Shown: positions 10,337-19,231 of the stretch, one piece after another | How positions within the stretch are numbered: the stretch's first letter is position 1 | How the letters are laid out: each line of letters starts with the position of its first letter | DNA from: Chlorocebus sabaeus | Taxonomy: Eukaryota > Chordata > Mammalia > Primates > Cercopithecidae | Direction of reading: 5' to 3' | NCBI RefSeq assembly: GCF_047675955.1 | Contig: NC_132915.1 | Span: 11,527,766-11,591,765, forward strand | Length of the DNA stretch: 64,000 bases | The notes under the pieces: model-generated | Database searches by the model: none | Told to the model about the DNA's origin: nothing | The model's input: only the letters and a program-made list of their open reading frames with translations | Program-made: the position numbers and the translations under genes

Positions 10337-10782
10337 TGTTAGATATGAATCCTAAATTTCTTTTCAAAGAATCAATATGTCAATATGTTCAATTCTTTGC
10401 CTTCTACTTTTAAACTTAACTTCCTCATATAGCAACCTTTTTTGATTACTTATTCCACCTGACTCATTCCGATTACCTGCTCTGTTGTAACCATTTTTCC
10501 CACCAAACCCCTCACCCCATCACTCTCTTTAAATTAGCCACTCGGAATTAGTTTAGCCTGTGCGGTCTAACCCTAGCCAATAAGGGAACGACACAGCAGC
10601 AGGGGCCACGTGCGTCAGGGATAAGAACCCCTTCCCCTCCCTTGTCCAAGTGTGCGCTCACCATTGCTCCATCTGTGAGGGCGCACCCTTCTATAGAAGT
10701 ACCTTGCCTTCCTGAGAATCAAAAAGAAAATTTTATATTCGAGTGCTATTTCTTTGGTCGCACCGAAACTTTATATATAACA
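10337..10782 (+). repeat. 3' LTR of the provirus
   Basis: It is 446 bp, TGTTAG to TATAACA, and aligns along its length with the 5' LTR apart from the missing 29-bp unit and scattered substitutions. A purine-rich tract (aaggggagagg) lies just before it. Any open frame starting near 10642 is an LTR shadow, and its counterpart occurs in the 5' LTR at 3437. Confidence 0.95.
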
Positions 10783-10893
10783 TCACTATGTTACCAAAGC
10801 TGGCCTCAAATTCCTGGGCTCAAGAAATCCTCCCACCTTGACCTCCCAAAGTGCTGGGATTATAGGATAAACCACCATGCCCAGCCTATAAGC
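10783..10893 (-). mobile_element. Antisense Alu, second part, after the provirus
   Basis: This continues the Alu interrupted at 3102, starting with tcac and running to 'catgcccagcc'. It completes the monomer broken by the provirus. Confidence 0.92.
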
Positions 10894-11390
10894 CACTGTG
10901 CTGGCAAAATTTTCCACAGAAGGCTGATTTATGGGTTATAAATTAGTTATGGTTTATTTTCCTTTCCATACAGCTTGTTTTCATTGTCTTCCCAACTTAA
11001 GAGTATATTTAACGTTCTCAAAGTTCTTAGACAATGTGCTAGTCATAAGCCTTAGTGTGAGACAGTTAAGAGGAAAGGTAATCTATAATGAAGATCAACA
11101 GTCAAGAGGAAAGGGGTCTTCTCTGGAGCCCATTAGTCACTTACAACATTTTACAAAACCATATAGGTAAAGAAGAAGGTTAATCTATGATGAGAGAAAC
11201 AAAGGCTACAGCTGCCTAGGTTATAGCTGCTTAGGTTACAGCTGCCTGTCAAGTGACTCAGGCTCCATAAGCACGTTCCTTTAAGGTTCAAAAAATTTAA
11301 AGTTCCAACAGTTTAGATTTTGAATTCTTTTTACAAGACAAAATAATTCACTAGGTAAAATGTTAGATTACAATTTAAATGGGTGGACAG
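10894..11390. other. Intergenic, no gene seen
   Basis: AT-rich sequence with no recognised element. It contains a small triple repeat of a 15-bp unit (cagctgcctaggtta-like) at about 11207-11248. Confidence 0.6.
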
Positions 11391-11728
11391 GGCTGGGTGT
11401 GGTGGCTCACACTTATAATTCCAGAACTTTGGGAGGCAGAGGTGGGCGGATCACCTGAGTTCGGGAGTACAAGACCAGCCTGGCCAACATGGAGAAACCC
11501 CATCTCTACTAAAAATTCAAAAAATTAGCTGGGCGTAGTGATGGGCACCTGTAATCCCAGCTGCTCAGGAGGCTGAGGCACGAGAATCGATTGAACCTGG
11601 GAGGTGGAGGTTGCAGTGAGCTGAGATCACACCACTGCACTCGAGCCTGGGCAACAGAGCAAGACTCCGTCTCAAAAAGATAAATAAATAAAATAAATAA
11701 TAAATAAATACATACATAAATAAATCGG
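11391..11728 (+). mobile_element. Alu with (AAAT)n tail
   Basis: A sense Alu ends in an expanded tail of AAAT and CATA units (11679-11725). The tail is a microsatellite likely to vary in length. Confidence 0.94.
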
Positions 11729-12019
11729 TAGTCAGAATAGGCTGCCTTGAGAATGTGACCTTTCAGCAAAGACATGAAGGGAAAGAGGAAGTGACCAATA
11801 TAGACATCTAAGGGAACCTGTTTTAGGCTGAGGGAACACCCGGGGCAAAGCCCTGAGGCTTTGTGATGGAAGAATTGCAAGGCTAGCATAGCCAGGGTGC
11901 AATGTGCGTGTATGGGAGGGAGTGTAATGAAACAAATAGTTTCCACTCTATTCTCACATTCAATGCAGCACACTTCTGTGACCAGATAAGAGGAGGTTGG
12001 TGATTTCCCCACATACCAA
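11729..12019. other. Ancient interspersed repeat-like sequence
   Basis: Phrases such as 'gccctgaggc' and 'agacatgaaggg' belong to a common old mammalian repeat type. The same kind of text occurs at 30030-30440 and 13690-13850. I do not assign a family name. Confidence 0.4.
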
Positions 12020-12999
12020 GTGTTGGAGCTTAGAAAATAATGCCCCAAGTTGTGGCACTTTGGCATGGCTGAGTACTTTTAAGGGGCAAATTGAAAGGGC
12101 TTAGAAATACATCTCAGAACCAAGGACTGTCTGATTTTCTCTTGCCTCACCCCACCACCCTCACCCATCTACAGGCAGGGAGGGACTTTCTCTAAACTTC
12201 CTTTACCTGATTAAGGGAAGTTTCTCCAGAAGAAATGCAATTGTCTTAGACCCCCTCCTTGGAATCTGCACTAACTAGAGAAGATGAATTTGTGTCTCAG
12301 GAGAGCCCAGGATAATGTACCTGGACAGGTTTTTGTTGTTGTTGTTGTTGTTTGTTTGTTTTCTAGACAGAGTCTCACTTTGTTGCCCAGGCTGGAGTAC
12401 AGTAGTGCAATCACAGCCCACTGCAGCCTCGACCTCCCTGGGTTCAGGTGATCCTCCCACCTCAGTCTGCTGAGTAGCTGGGACTACAGGTGTGGGCCAC
12501 CACGCCTGGTTAACCTTTTATATTTTTTGTAGAGATGGGGTTTTGCCATGTTGCCCAGACAGGTCTCAAATTCTTGGGCTCAAGTAATCCTCAGGCCTCA
12601 GCCTCCCAAAGTATTGGGGTTATAGGTGTGAGCCACCACATCTGATTGGACAGGCTTTTCACCTATTTTTTAAAACCATTTTTCTGTCTGAAAGACTTTT
12701 TATCTGTGTAATAAGAAAACTTTTGCTGGCCACACACTTACTCTACCATCACCTTTCAATGACTTTGGTCACCACCTCGCCATCAGAGGCCCTGGTTTCT
12801 TTCTGTAGCTCAGGGTCCTATTTAAGCTTCAGCCATTTGGCCCTTCTTTGAGTTTCATACTTTGTTTGCCTCTCGCTAGCTTGCAAGTTGATAAATCGAT
12901 ACGTCTTTTCTCCTGTTAATCTGTCTATTGTCAGTTTGTTTTATAGATTCAAACCATCAAAACTTCTGAGGGTATAAATTTCCTTCTGCCTTTACAGAA
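12020..12999 (+). mobile_element. ERV1-type LTR split by an Alu
   Basis: The sequence begins TGTTGG and ends near TTTACA. A C/T-rich block and a 'cctgttaatctgtctattgt'-type segment near 12911-12935 are typical of primate ERV1 LTRs. The antisense Alu at 12333-12645 divides it. No internal viral sequence or second LTR adjoins it, so it is probably solitary. Confidence 0.55.
12333..12645 (-). mobile_element. Alu (antisense) in LTR
   Basis: A (TTG)n-rich start (12331-12360) leads into both antisense monomers. Direct repeats ggacaggttt / ggacaggctt flank it (12323 and 12648), consistent with a target-site duplication. Confidence 0.93.
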
Positions 13000-13061
13000 G
13001 CCATTGCACCAACTTGGTTTCCTATAATTCATTTCAATTTTATCTACCTGGCAATAGTGTC

Positions 13062-13675
13062 AGATCCCACAGGTGAGGGCTCAGCCCTACAAGCTTGCCC
13101 CCACTTCAGATAGCAATCATGAGTCAAAGCCACCCGTACTTCTGACTGTTTTCTGAGGTTCCCGTGTCCCCCGTAGCCCAGAGAACTCAGGAAAACACGT
13201 TTACTGATTTATTATAAATAATATTATAAGGTATATAGATGAACAGTCAGATGAAGAGGTACACAGGGCAAGGCTGGGGGGCAGGGCACAGAGCTTCCAT
13301 GCCCTCTCCAGGTGAGCCAATGTCCAGCACCAACATGTGTTCAACTATAGGGACTCTCATCAAATCCTTTTGTTCAAGACTACTTAGAGAGCTTGATCTC
13401 CGGCCCCCTCCTCCCCTTCACAGAGGTCAGTGGGTGAAGCTCAGAGTTCTAACCCTCTATTCCTCCAATCACTTGGTCTTTCTGGTGATTGGCCCCCATG
13501 CTGAGGCTATGTAGGGCCCCCACCCTAAATCATCTCATTAGCATAAACTCAGGAGTTTAGGGGCTCACTATGAACACGGAAAGACACTTCTATCACTCAG
13601 GAAATTTCAAGGATTTTAAGAGCTCTATGACAGAAACTGGGGACAAAGGCCAAATATATTTTATATTATACCACT
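13062..13675. mobile_element. LTR-like stretch, family uncertain
   Basis: It starts TGTCAGATCCCAC and runs through a segment resembling retroviral LTRs of the ERVL/MaLR class or a related group. Orientation and ends are uncertain. The open frame at 13239-13514 has no recognisable protein and probably arises by chance. Confidence 0.35.
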
Positions 13676-13689
13676 GGGGTAAGAGGAAT

Positions 13690-14270
13690 AAGGGCTGAGA
13701 TCGGTAGGTAAAGGGAAAGGCCTTGAGCCATTGAAGGACTTTGGTTTTTACTCCCAGAGAAATTGGAAGCCAGTGAAGTGTTTTGAGGGGGAGCTCAGTC
13801 TGGCTTTTAATATGCATTTTCTGGCTACTGTGTCAAGAGTAGATTGGAGGAGCCAGGCACAGTGGCTCACGCCTGTAATCCCAGTACTTTGGAAGGCCGA
13901 GGCAAGTGCATCACCTGAGGTTGGGAGTTCGAGACCAGCCTGACCAACATGGAGAAACCCCATCTCTACTAAAAATACGAAATTAGCTGGGTGTGGTGGC
14001 TCATGCCTGTAATCCCAACTACTCAGGTGACTGAGGTGGGAGAATCGCTCGAACCCAGGAGGCAGAGGTTGTGGTGAGTCGAGATCATGCCATTGCACTC
14101 CATCCTGGGCAACAAGAGCGAAACTCCATCTCAGGAAAAAAAAAAAGAGTAGATTGGAGGACAAGGTGGAAGCAAGTGATAGTGGTGAGCATCTGGCCGG
14201 AAGCAGAGAAAGTGGTGATAAGTTACTGGACTCCGGACAGATTTAAAGGAGGAACCAACATAACTTGCTA
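13690..14270 (+). repeat. Ancient repeat interrupted by an Alu
   Basis: The segments before 13850 and after 14161 join into one old repeat, with phrases such as 'ggactttggtttttactc' and 'gtgtcaagagtagattgg'. The Alu between them carries a perfect 16-bp target duplication. Confidence 0.5.
13851..14144 (+). mobile_element. Alu with perfect target duplication
   Basis: A full sense Alu is flanked by identical 16-bp copies of aagagtagattggagg at 13835-13850 and 14145-14160. The clean duplication suggests insertion by ordinary L1-mediated retrotransposition. Confidence 0.97.
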
Positions 14271-14460
14271 ACAACGTGGATAAAAACCACTGGCATCTAA
14301 GCATTAGAGCTCTAAAAACTGAAAACCAAACCAAACCAAACAAAATAAACCACTGGGGAAAAAATTCGACTGATAAAACTATGAATATAATTCCTGTATT
14401 TCTGACTCCATGGCTGTATAGAAAAAAAGCACTGGGTTTGTTAAAAGTTGACTTATCAAG

Positions 14461-14756
14461 ATGTACTACAATGTTAATTTCAAGATAGAATTACAAGAAT
14501 TTCAAGATGTATTACATGTATTACAATGTTAATTTCAAGATAGAATCACAAGAATATCAAGATGTATTACATGTATTACAATGTAAATTTCAAGATAGAA
14601 TTACAAGAATGTCAAGATGTATTACATGTACTACAATGTTAATTTCAAGATAGAATTAGAAGAATGTCAAGATGTAGTACATGTATTACAATGTTAATTT
14701 CAAGATAGAATCACAAGAATTTCAAGATGTATTACAATGTTAAGCTCAAGATAGAA
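14461..14756 (+). repeat. 55-bp minisatellite, about 5.5 copies
   Basis: Units start at 14461 (a 46-bp short copy), 14507, 14562, 14617, 14672 and 14727 (partial). The 55-bp unit begins atgtattac, doubled in complete copies as atgtattacatgtattac, and ends in tcaag. Copies differ at only a few bases. The short first copy lacks one of the nine-base subunits. Confidence 0.96.
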
Positions 14757-15180
14757 AATATATTGTAACATATGGAGCAGTATTAATGTCCTCTGAGCAT
14801 AGCTTAACAGTATATAGCAGCCTTTGCCCTCACATTTCTGCTTCAGGTTGTTGGAAATATGTCAAGACCGTGAAGCAATCACCACAAAGATTCTGAGAAA
14901 CTCATTAATCCTTCCAGTGACATCCAAAGAAAAATCAAACCAAAATTTCCAACCAGATTGTAAGGATTCCTAGGACCAACTTAAATATCCATTACAGCAT
15001 AATATGGACAGAAAAAGGTATATTCTGTTGTCAGTATATTTTGATTAGTACTGCATCTTATTTTAGAGAGCCTGATTTGTCCTCAAGATGAATCTTAAAA
15101 GCAACTATTAGAATAAAAGAAGTTGGGCTTTGGGAAAGACGTTGAAGAAAATGCAAATTTAAAACATTTTATTTTTTAAA
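14757..15180. other. Intergenic, no gene seen
   Basis: AT-rich single-copy-looking sequence with no recognisable coding or repeat signature. Confidence 0.5.
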
Positions 15181-15344
15181 TTTATTTTTGAGAGAGACAG
15201 GGTATTGCCCTGTTGCCAAGCCTGGAGTGTGGTGGCACCATCATAGTTCACTGCAGCCTCCAATTCTTGGGCTTAAGGTATCCTCCTACCTCAGCCTCCA
15301 AGGTTGCTGAGACTACAAGCAGGAGCCAAAGTGCCCGGCAAAAA
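15181..15344 (-). mobile_element. Alu fragment (antisense)
   Basis: One antisense monomer, starting in T/A-rich sequence and ending near 'gtgcccggc'. It is divergent and probably a monomeric or J-type copy. Confidence 0.85.
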
Positions 15345-15355
15345 TATTTTAAATC

Positions 15356-15653
15356 CGACCAGGCGTGGTGGCTTACACCTGTAATCCCAGCACTTTGGGA
15401 CGCCGAGGCAGGTGGATCACTTGAGGTCAGGAGTTCAAGACCAGCCTGGCCAACATGGTGATACCCCCTCTCTACTAAAAATACAAAAATTAACCAGGCA
15501 TGGTGGTGCATGTCTGCAATCTCAGCTACTAAGGAGGCTGGGGCAGGATAATCACTTGAACCTGGGAGGCAGAGGATAGAGAGAGCCAAGATCGCACCAC
15601 TGCAGACAAGCCTGGGCAACACAGTAAGACTCTGTCTCAAAAAAAAAAAAAAA
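15356..15653 (+). mobile_element. Alu
   Basis: A sense Alu with some right-arm divergence and a 17-base A tail ending just before the first copy of the 59-bp duplication. Confidence 0.94.
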
Positions 15654-15856
15654 AATTTAAATCCTTAGAAAGATGTATCCTCTGCTGCTACTCTAGAACT
15701 CTAGGTGGAGGCGGAGGTTGCAGTGAGTGGAGATCATGCCACTGCCCTCCAGCCTGGGCAACAGAGTGACACTCCATCTCAAAAAAAAAAAAAAAAGAAT
15801 TTAAATCCTTAAAAAGATGTGTCCTCTACTGCTACTCTAGAACTCTAGGTGGAGGC
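15654..15856 (+). repeat. 59-bp direct repeat flanking a truncated Alu right end
   Basis: Positions 15654-15712 and 15798-15856 are the same 59-bp sequence with three differences. Between them is the last ~70 bases of an Alu right arm plus A16 (15713-15797). The repeat is far longer than ordinary Alu target duplications. Confidence 0.93.
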
Positions 15857-16099
15857 AGATTTCTAAACCAGTTCTTTTGTACAGGAATTACTGGTTTGGG
15901 TGGGGCGTGGTGACGCTGCTGTCTCAGAATTAATGTAATCATGCTTCATCATACTCCCTTTTAGACTCTATATTTTCAAGGCCACTGTCTGCCTGTTGAA
16001 GAGATTATCAGTTTGATCCTCATGTATTTTCAGAATCAAAATATCTAAGTAAGGAATTATATAAAAGTTGTAGGAATGTGTTTTACATCACTTTTAATA

Positions 16100-16240
16100 T
16101 AGCCACATGGTTAATAACAGCCTCATATTCAGGGTTTGGATTGCAGCAGTGCCATTTACTTCACTGCAAGTGCTAAATGTCCTCATCTTTAAAAGTGGGA
16201 TAATGATAGAGTCTTCCTGAAGTTGTGAGGATTGTAGAAG
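16100..16240 (+). repeat. MIR relic
   Basis: The order of tokens matches MIR sense orientation: a gccatttactt-type segment, 'cctcatctttaaaagtggg' and 'gttgtgaggatt'. Confidence 0.6.
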
Positions 16241-16245
16241 TTAAG

Positions 16246-16380
16246 GCTGGGTATGGTGGATCACCCCTGTCATGCCACCACTTTGGGAGGCAAAAGTGGG
16301 AGGATGGCTGGAGGCCAGGAATTGGAAAGCAGCCTGAGCAACATAGGAGACCCGTGTCCCTACAAAAATAAATAAAATAA
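16246..16380 (+). mobile_element. Monomeric Alu (FLAM-like)
   Basis: A divergent sense left-arm-like unit ends in AAATAAAATAAA. The rest of an Alu is absent. Confidence 0.8.
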
Positions 16381-17285
16381 AGGAGTTAGTATTTGTAAAG
16401 CCTTCACAGCAGTTACTGACATAGCCAGTACTTTGCATGTTATTATTTTAAGGCCATTGCCCCATAGGACCTGATAGCTTTCCATTTACATGCTTTAAAA
16501 AAGCAGAGAAATGGAAACTCGATTTTCCCAACGCTCCCTAATTTCACTAGTTGCTTGATGCTTTTCAAAGCATTTAGAACACTGCAAACAGCAAGGAAGG
16601 TCATACAGTAAAGAAATAAAAAGCAATACTGAGTTCGAGGTGTGCATTCTTCAAAAATTCGAATTGAACGCTCCCTGGTCACCCCTTGCCATTACACATA
16701 TTCTTCGAAATGTACTGAATTTTTTTTTTTTTAAGTAAAAGTAATCCTTACACAACCTAAGAAAAAAGCAGAGCATTTTCCTTCACCACTTTGAGATCTG
16801 GGTGAGCAGTGGATGTTTAAATGCTGGCATTTCTACAAGGTCGGCAATTAAGAATTCACGAAAACATTAATCACTCCGAATTATCAGAAAAACACTAAGA
16901 GCGCTACGAGGCCTCGGAGCCTTTACTCCCCCTGGAAGCAACCGGTGAGCACCCTGGGGCAAAGCCGAGGCCCCGAGCGCGGGGAAGGCAGCTGTGCCCG
17001 ACCGCCGGCTCCGCGTCCCTCTACGGGTGCGTAAGTCTGGGCTCCCGCGCCTCTCCCGAGCATTCAGCGCCCCGAGCAGAGAGGGGAACCAGAGGAGCGT
17101 CGAAGCCCAGAGAGAGAAGGAGCAAGCGCTGCTCTGGTAAGAAGCTCGGGCCTGGCCCCCGCGCGCCGGCGAACCGGCTATCCGGCTAGCCAGTAATCCG
17201 CCCGCGCTAAGGGGCGCACCCGGGGACCAGACCCGGAGACCGACACCTGGAGGGAGTGGGCTGGGGCACCGGACTGGACAGGCCA

Positions 17286-17361
17286 GGCGGGGCCAGGCGC
17301 GGAAGGCGGGGCCAGGCAGGGAGGCGGGGCCGGAGCGTGGGCGCGGCACCGCGGGGCGGGG
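17286..17361 (+). promoter_or_regulatory. TUT7: GC-box (Sp1-type) array
   Basis: GGCGGGGCC occurs at 17286, 17305 and 17323, spaced 19 and 18 bp. A further GGGGCGGGGC lies at 17353. Another GGGCGGGG lies at 17404. These match Sp1/KLF sites, placed directly upstream of the likely start-site region. Confidence 0.8.
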
Positions 17362-17424
17362 CGCGGCGCGGCGCGCGTTTCCGGTGTGCGCGGCAGAGCG
17401 CTAGGGCGGGGGCACAGTCGGCTC

Positions 17425-17464
17425 CCAATCGCGCACAATGAGACAGCGCTGAGCGCCGGAAGTG
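17425..17464 (+). promoter_or_regulatory. TUT7: CCAAT box and ETS-type site near the start region
   Basis: CCAAT is at 17425-17429 (NF-Y-like) and CCGGAAGTG at 17456-17464 (ETS/GABP-like). Both are common in CpG-island promoters close to the transcription start. The exact start site is not visible from sequence. Confidence 0.6.
17438..17452 (+). CDS. Possible minimal uORF in exon 1
   Basis: ATG AGA CAG CGC TGA encodes Met-Arg-Gln-Arg. The start has an A at -3 and an A at +4, which is a moderate context. It would lie in the 5' leader only if transcription begins before 17438. Such short frames can dampen or modulate initiation downstream; any effect here is inference. Confidence 0.35.
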   Translation: MRQR

Positions 17465-17533
17465 GGGCCGAAGGAAAACACGGAGAGGGAGCCTGGCCGG
17501 GATAGGAAGAGGCTGGGGACCGCGGCGAAGGTG

Positions 17534-18680
17534 GTAAGTGCTCCTGGGCGCCTTCTCCCAACGTCCCTGCCAGACTCGCCTCCGGGCTGATTCTCCAGTT
17601 GGTTTCCTGGACTCCAGAGTAGTGGTCCGGCCTGGCCCCGGAGGTACGTTGGTTCCCTCCCCCGCCGGCTTCCTTGCACCAGTTTGGGTGACCGAGGAAC
17701 CCCCAGGCCGGCAGAGACTGAGCTCTCGGGTTCGAGTCCGTGTTTTCACTTTTTGTCAGTCTGCGGGCGCAGAAGATGGGATTTGGGTCAAGACATTCGG
17801 CTCTGGCCCCCTGGCTGGCCGGGGGAACCCTGGAACCCTATGGAGACAGCAGGTCACTTCCTGCTTCCTGGTCCCCACGGTGGCTTTTTGGCCAGGAGTG
17901 CGGGGACGCCTCCTCTTTCTCCACGTCGGTCTCAAAAGGGTGGAAACTAAGGCAGATCGGTGGTGGAGCGGTCAGATGGGGATTGAAGAGGAGTGTCATT
18001 CCTCAGGGAATTGCTCTTCCTGACAAAACCAAACTTGTTTGGGGTTGGAGAATGGGGATTGAGGAGGTTAGCTGGAGTTGTCCCTTGATCGGAAACCCAG
18101 CCCCTTTGATTACAGCTGCACCTTGGTCGGGAGCCCAGCCCTTCCGTAACCTAAGCGCTCAAAGCCGGTCTGTCCGGAGTAGTGGTGGTGAAGGGACGGA
18201 AAATTGGAGTTGAAAGATGTAGTACTCCGTTCACGTAAAGTTTCGGTGTATAACACTTACAAGTAATTACCAACTTAAAAAAAAAAGACTGTTTCGGTAG
18301 TATACTGATAATATTGCCTTGGGATGAGGTTTTCTTTGAAGAGAAACGCTTTGTTACAGAGGGAAAAGCCGACCATACTTGGTTTGAGTAGTACTCTACT
18401 ATGCTACCGTTCTGGAACCTATAGAGCGTCTCTTATTCACAGATTTAATCTTCATGCTAAATAGTAAGTATTAATTTTCATGAAGACTGTTAGAGGACCA
18501 AGCCTCCCAACCTCTAGAGTATTGCACTGATTATTAAGAATGTGATAGAATTTTTATTTTAAAAAAATAGGGAAAGAGTTTCACAGGCTTTGGGCATCTG
18601 TACGATAAATGTGTTATTTTGTATACTTGTATGATATCTTGTTATATAGTTTGATATTTTCCCAAAATGCCTTCTTTCAG
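17534..18680 (+). other. TUT7: TUT7 intron 1
   Basis: GC-rich to about 18000, then AT-rich. It ends in an acceptor with cttctttcag (18671-18680). Open frames such as 17538-18023 lie in the CpG-rich part and show no family resemblance. I see no repeat elements. Confidence 0.8.
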
Positions 18681-19231
18681 GTGCAAAGTAAGAAAATTGA
18701 AGTCAAAGACCATGGGAGATACAGCAAAACCTTATTTCGCGAAGCGCACTAAAGACCGGGGGACTATGGATGATGATGACTTCAGAAGGGGTCACCCCCA
18801 ACAAGATTATTTAATAATAGATGACCATGCTAAAGGCCATGGCAGTAAAATGGAAAAGGGCCTTCAAAAAAAAAAGATAACACCAGGGAACTATGGGAAT
18901 ACCCCCAGAAAAGGACCATGTGCTGTTTCCAGCAATCCATATGCATTTAAAAACCCAATCTACAGTCAGCCTGCTTGGATGAATGACAACCACAAAGATC
19001 AGAGTAAGAGATGGCTGTCTGATGAACATACTGGTAATTCGGACAACTGGAGAGAATTCAAACCTGGACCTAGAATTCCTGTTATAAACAGACAAAGAAA
19101 AGACTCCTTTCAAGAAAATGAAGACGGTTATCGGTGGCAAGACACAAGAGGCTGCAGAACTGTGAGACGACTGTTTCATAAAGACCTAACAAGCCTAGAA
19201 ACCACGTCAGAAATGGAAGCAGGAAGTCCTG
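18681..19231 (+). CDS. TUT7: TUT7 exon 2 (start codon exon)
   Basis: It begins after cttctttcag, has 31 bases of 5' UTR, and codes from 18712 for residues 1-173 plus one base. It ends TCCTG|GTAATG. The N-terminus is polar, basic and likely disordered, with no recognised fold. Reading on past the donor runs into intron sequence and stops at 19341. Confidence 0.95.

Larger units (their letters stand above)
3103..10782 (+). mobile_element. Defective gammaretrovirus-like endogenous provirus
   Basis: This class I element has two similar LTRs (3103-3577 and 10337-10782), a proline-type primer site, and gag, pro, pol and env remnants in the standard order. The 3' LTR is preceded by a polypurine tract near 10324-10335. 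The LTRs start TGTTAG and end TAAC(A/G). They are flanked by ttac (3099-3102) and tcac (10783-10786), a 4-bp target duplication with one change, as expected for gammaretroviruses. Every gene carries frameshifts or stops. Much of capsid and the integrase core are absent, so the element is coding-dead. It may belong to the HERV-P / HUERS-P group; that name is a guess from the primer type and not a database match. Confidence 0.95.
17370..17533 (+). other. TUT7: TUT7 exon 1, non-coding 5' UTR (start approximate)
   Basis: The 3' end is set by a good donor, GTG|GTAAGTG, at 17533/17534. The start is estimated from the promoter motifs. It carries no TUT7 coding sequence. It does contain a minimal upstream reading frame, ATG at 17438 to TGA at 17452, if transcription begins upstream of it. 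Confidence 0.7.
16880..17760. promoter_or_regulatory. TUT7: CpG island spanning the TUT7 promoter
   Basis: CpG density and GC content rise sharply relative to the AT-rich flanks, peaking at 17280-17420. The island covers the region upstream of and including exon 1 and the start of intron 1. Unmethylated islands of this kind usually mark broad, TATA-less promoters of housekeeping genes. Long open frames here on both strands reflect the GC richness and are not supported as genes. Confidence 0.9.

Noticed and set aside
10642..10941. Open frame of about 100 codons beginning in the 3' LTR
   Set aside because: An equivalent frame exists in the 5' LTR at 3437. It reads through LTR and Alu sequence and is not a gene.
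13239..13514. 91-codon open frame at 13239
   Set aside because: It lies in LTR-like repetitive sequence, has no family likeness and no splice or promoter context.
14461..14756. CRISPR-like array
   Set aside because: The units are contiguous 55-bp tandem repeats with no unique spacers, in a mammalian genome.
16867..17749. Long minus-strand open frames of up to 180 codons across the CpG island
   Set aside because: They are GC-driven, overlap each other in several frames, show Arg/Pro/Ala/Gly-rich low-complexity composition and have no recognisable family. GC-rich DNA has few stop codons by chance.
17538..18213. Plus-strand open frames after TUT7 exon 1
   Set aside because: They lie in intron 1 after a strong donor, in GC-rich sequence, with no domain likeness.
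18667..18711. Upstream in-frame ATG at 18667 as the TUT7 start
   Set aside because: It lies before the exon 2 acceptor (18680) and is intronic. ATG at 18712 has the better context and matches the known N-terminus.
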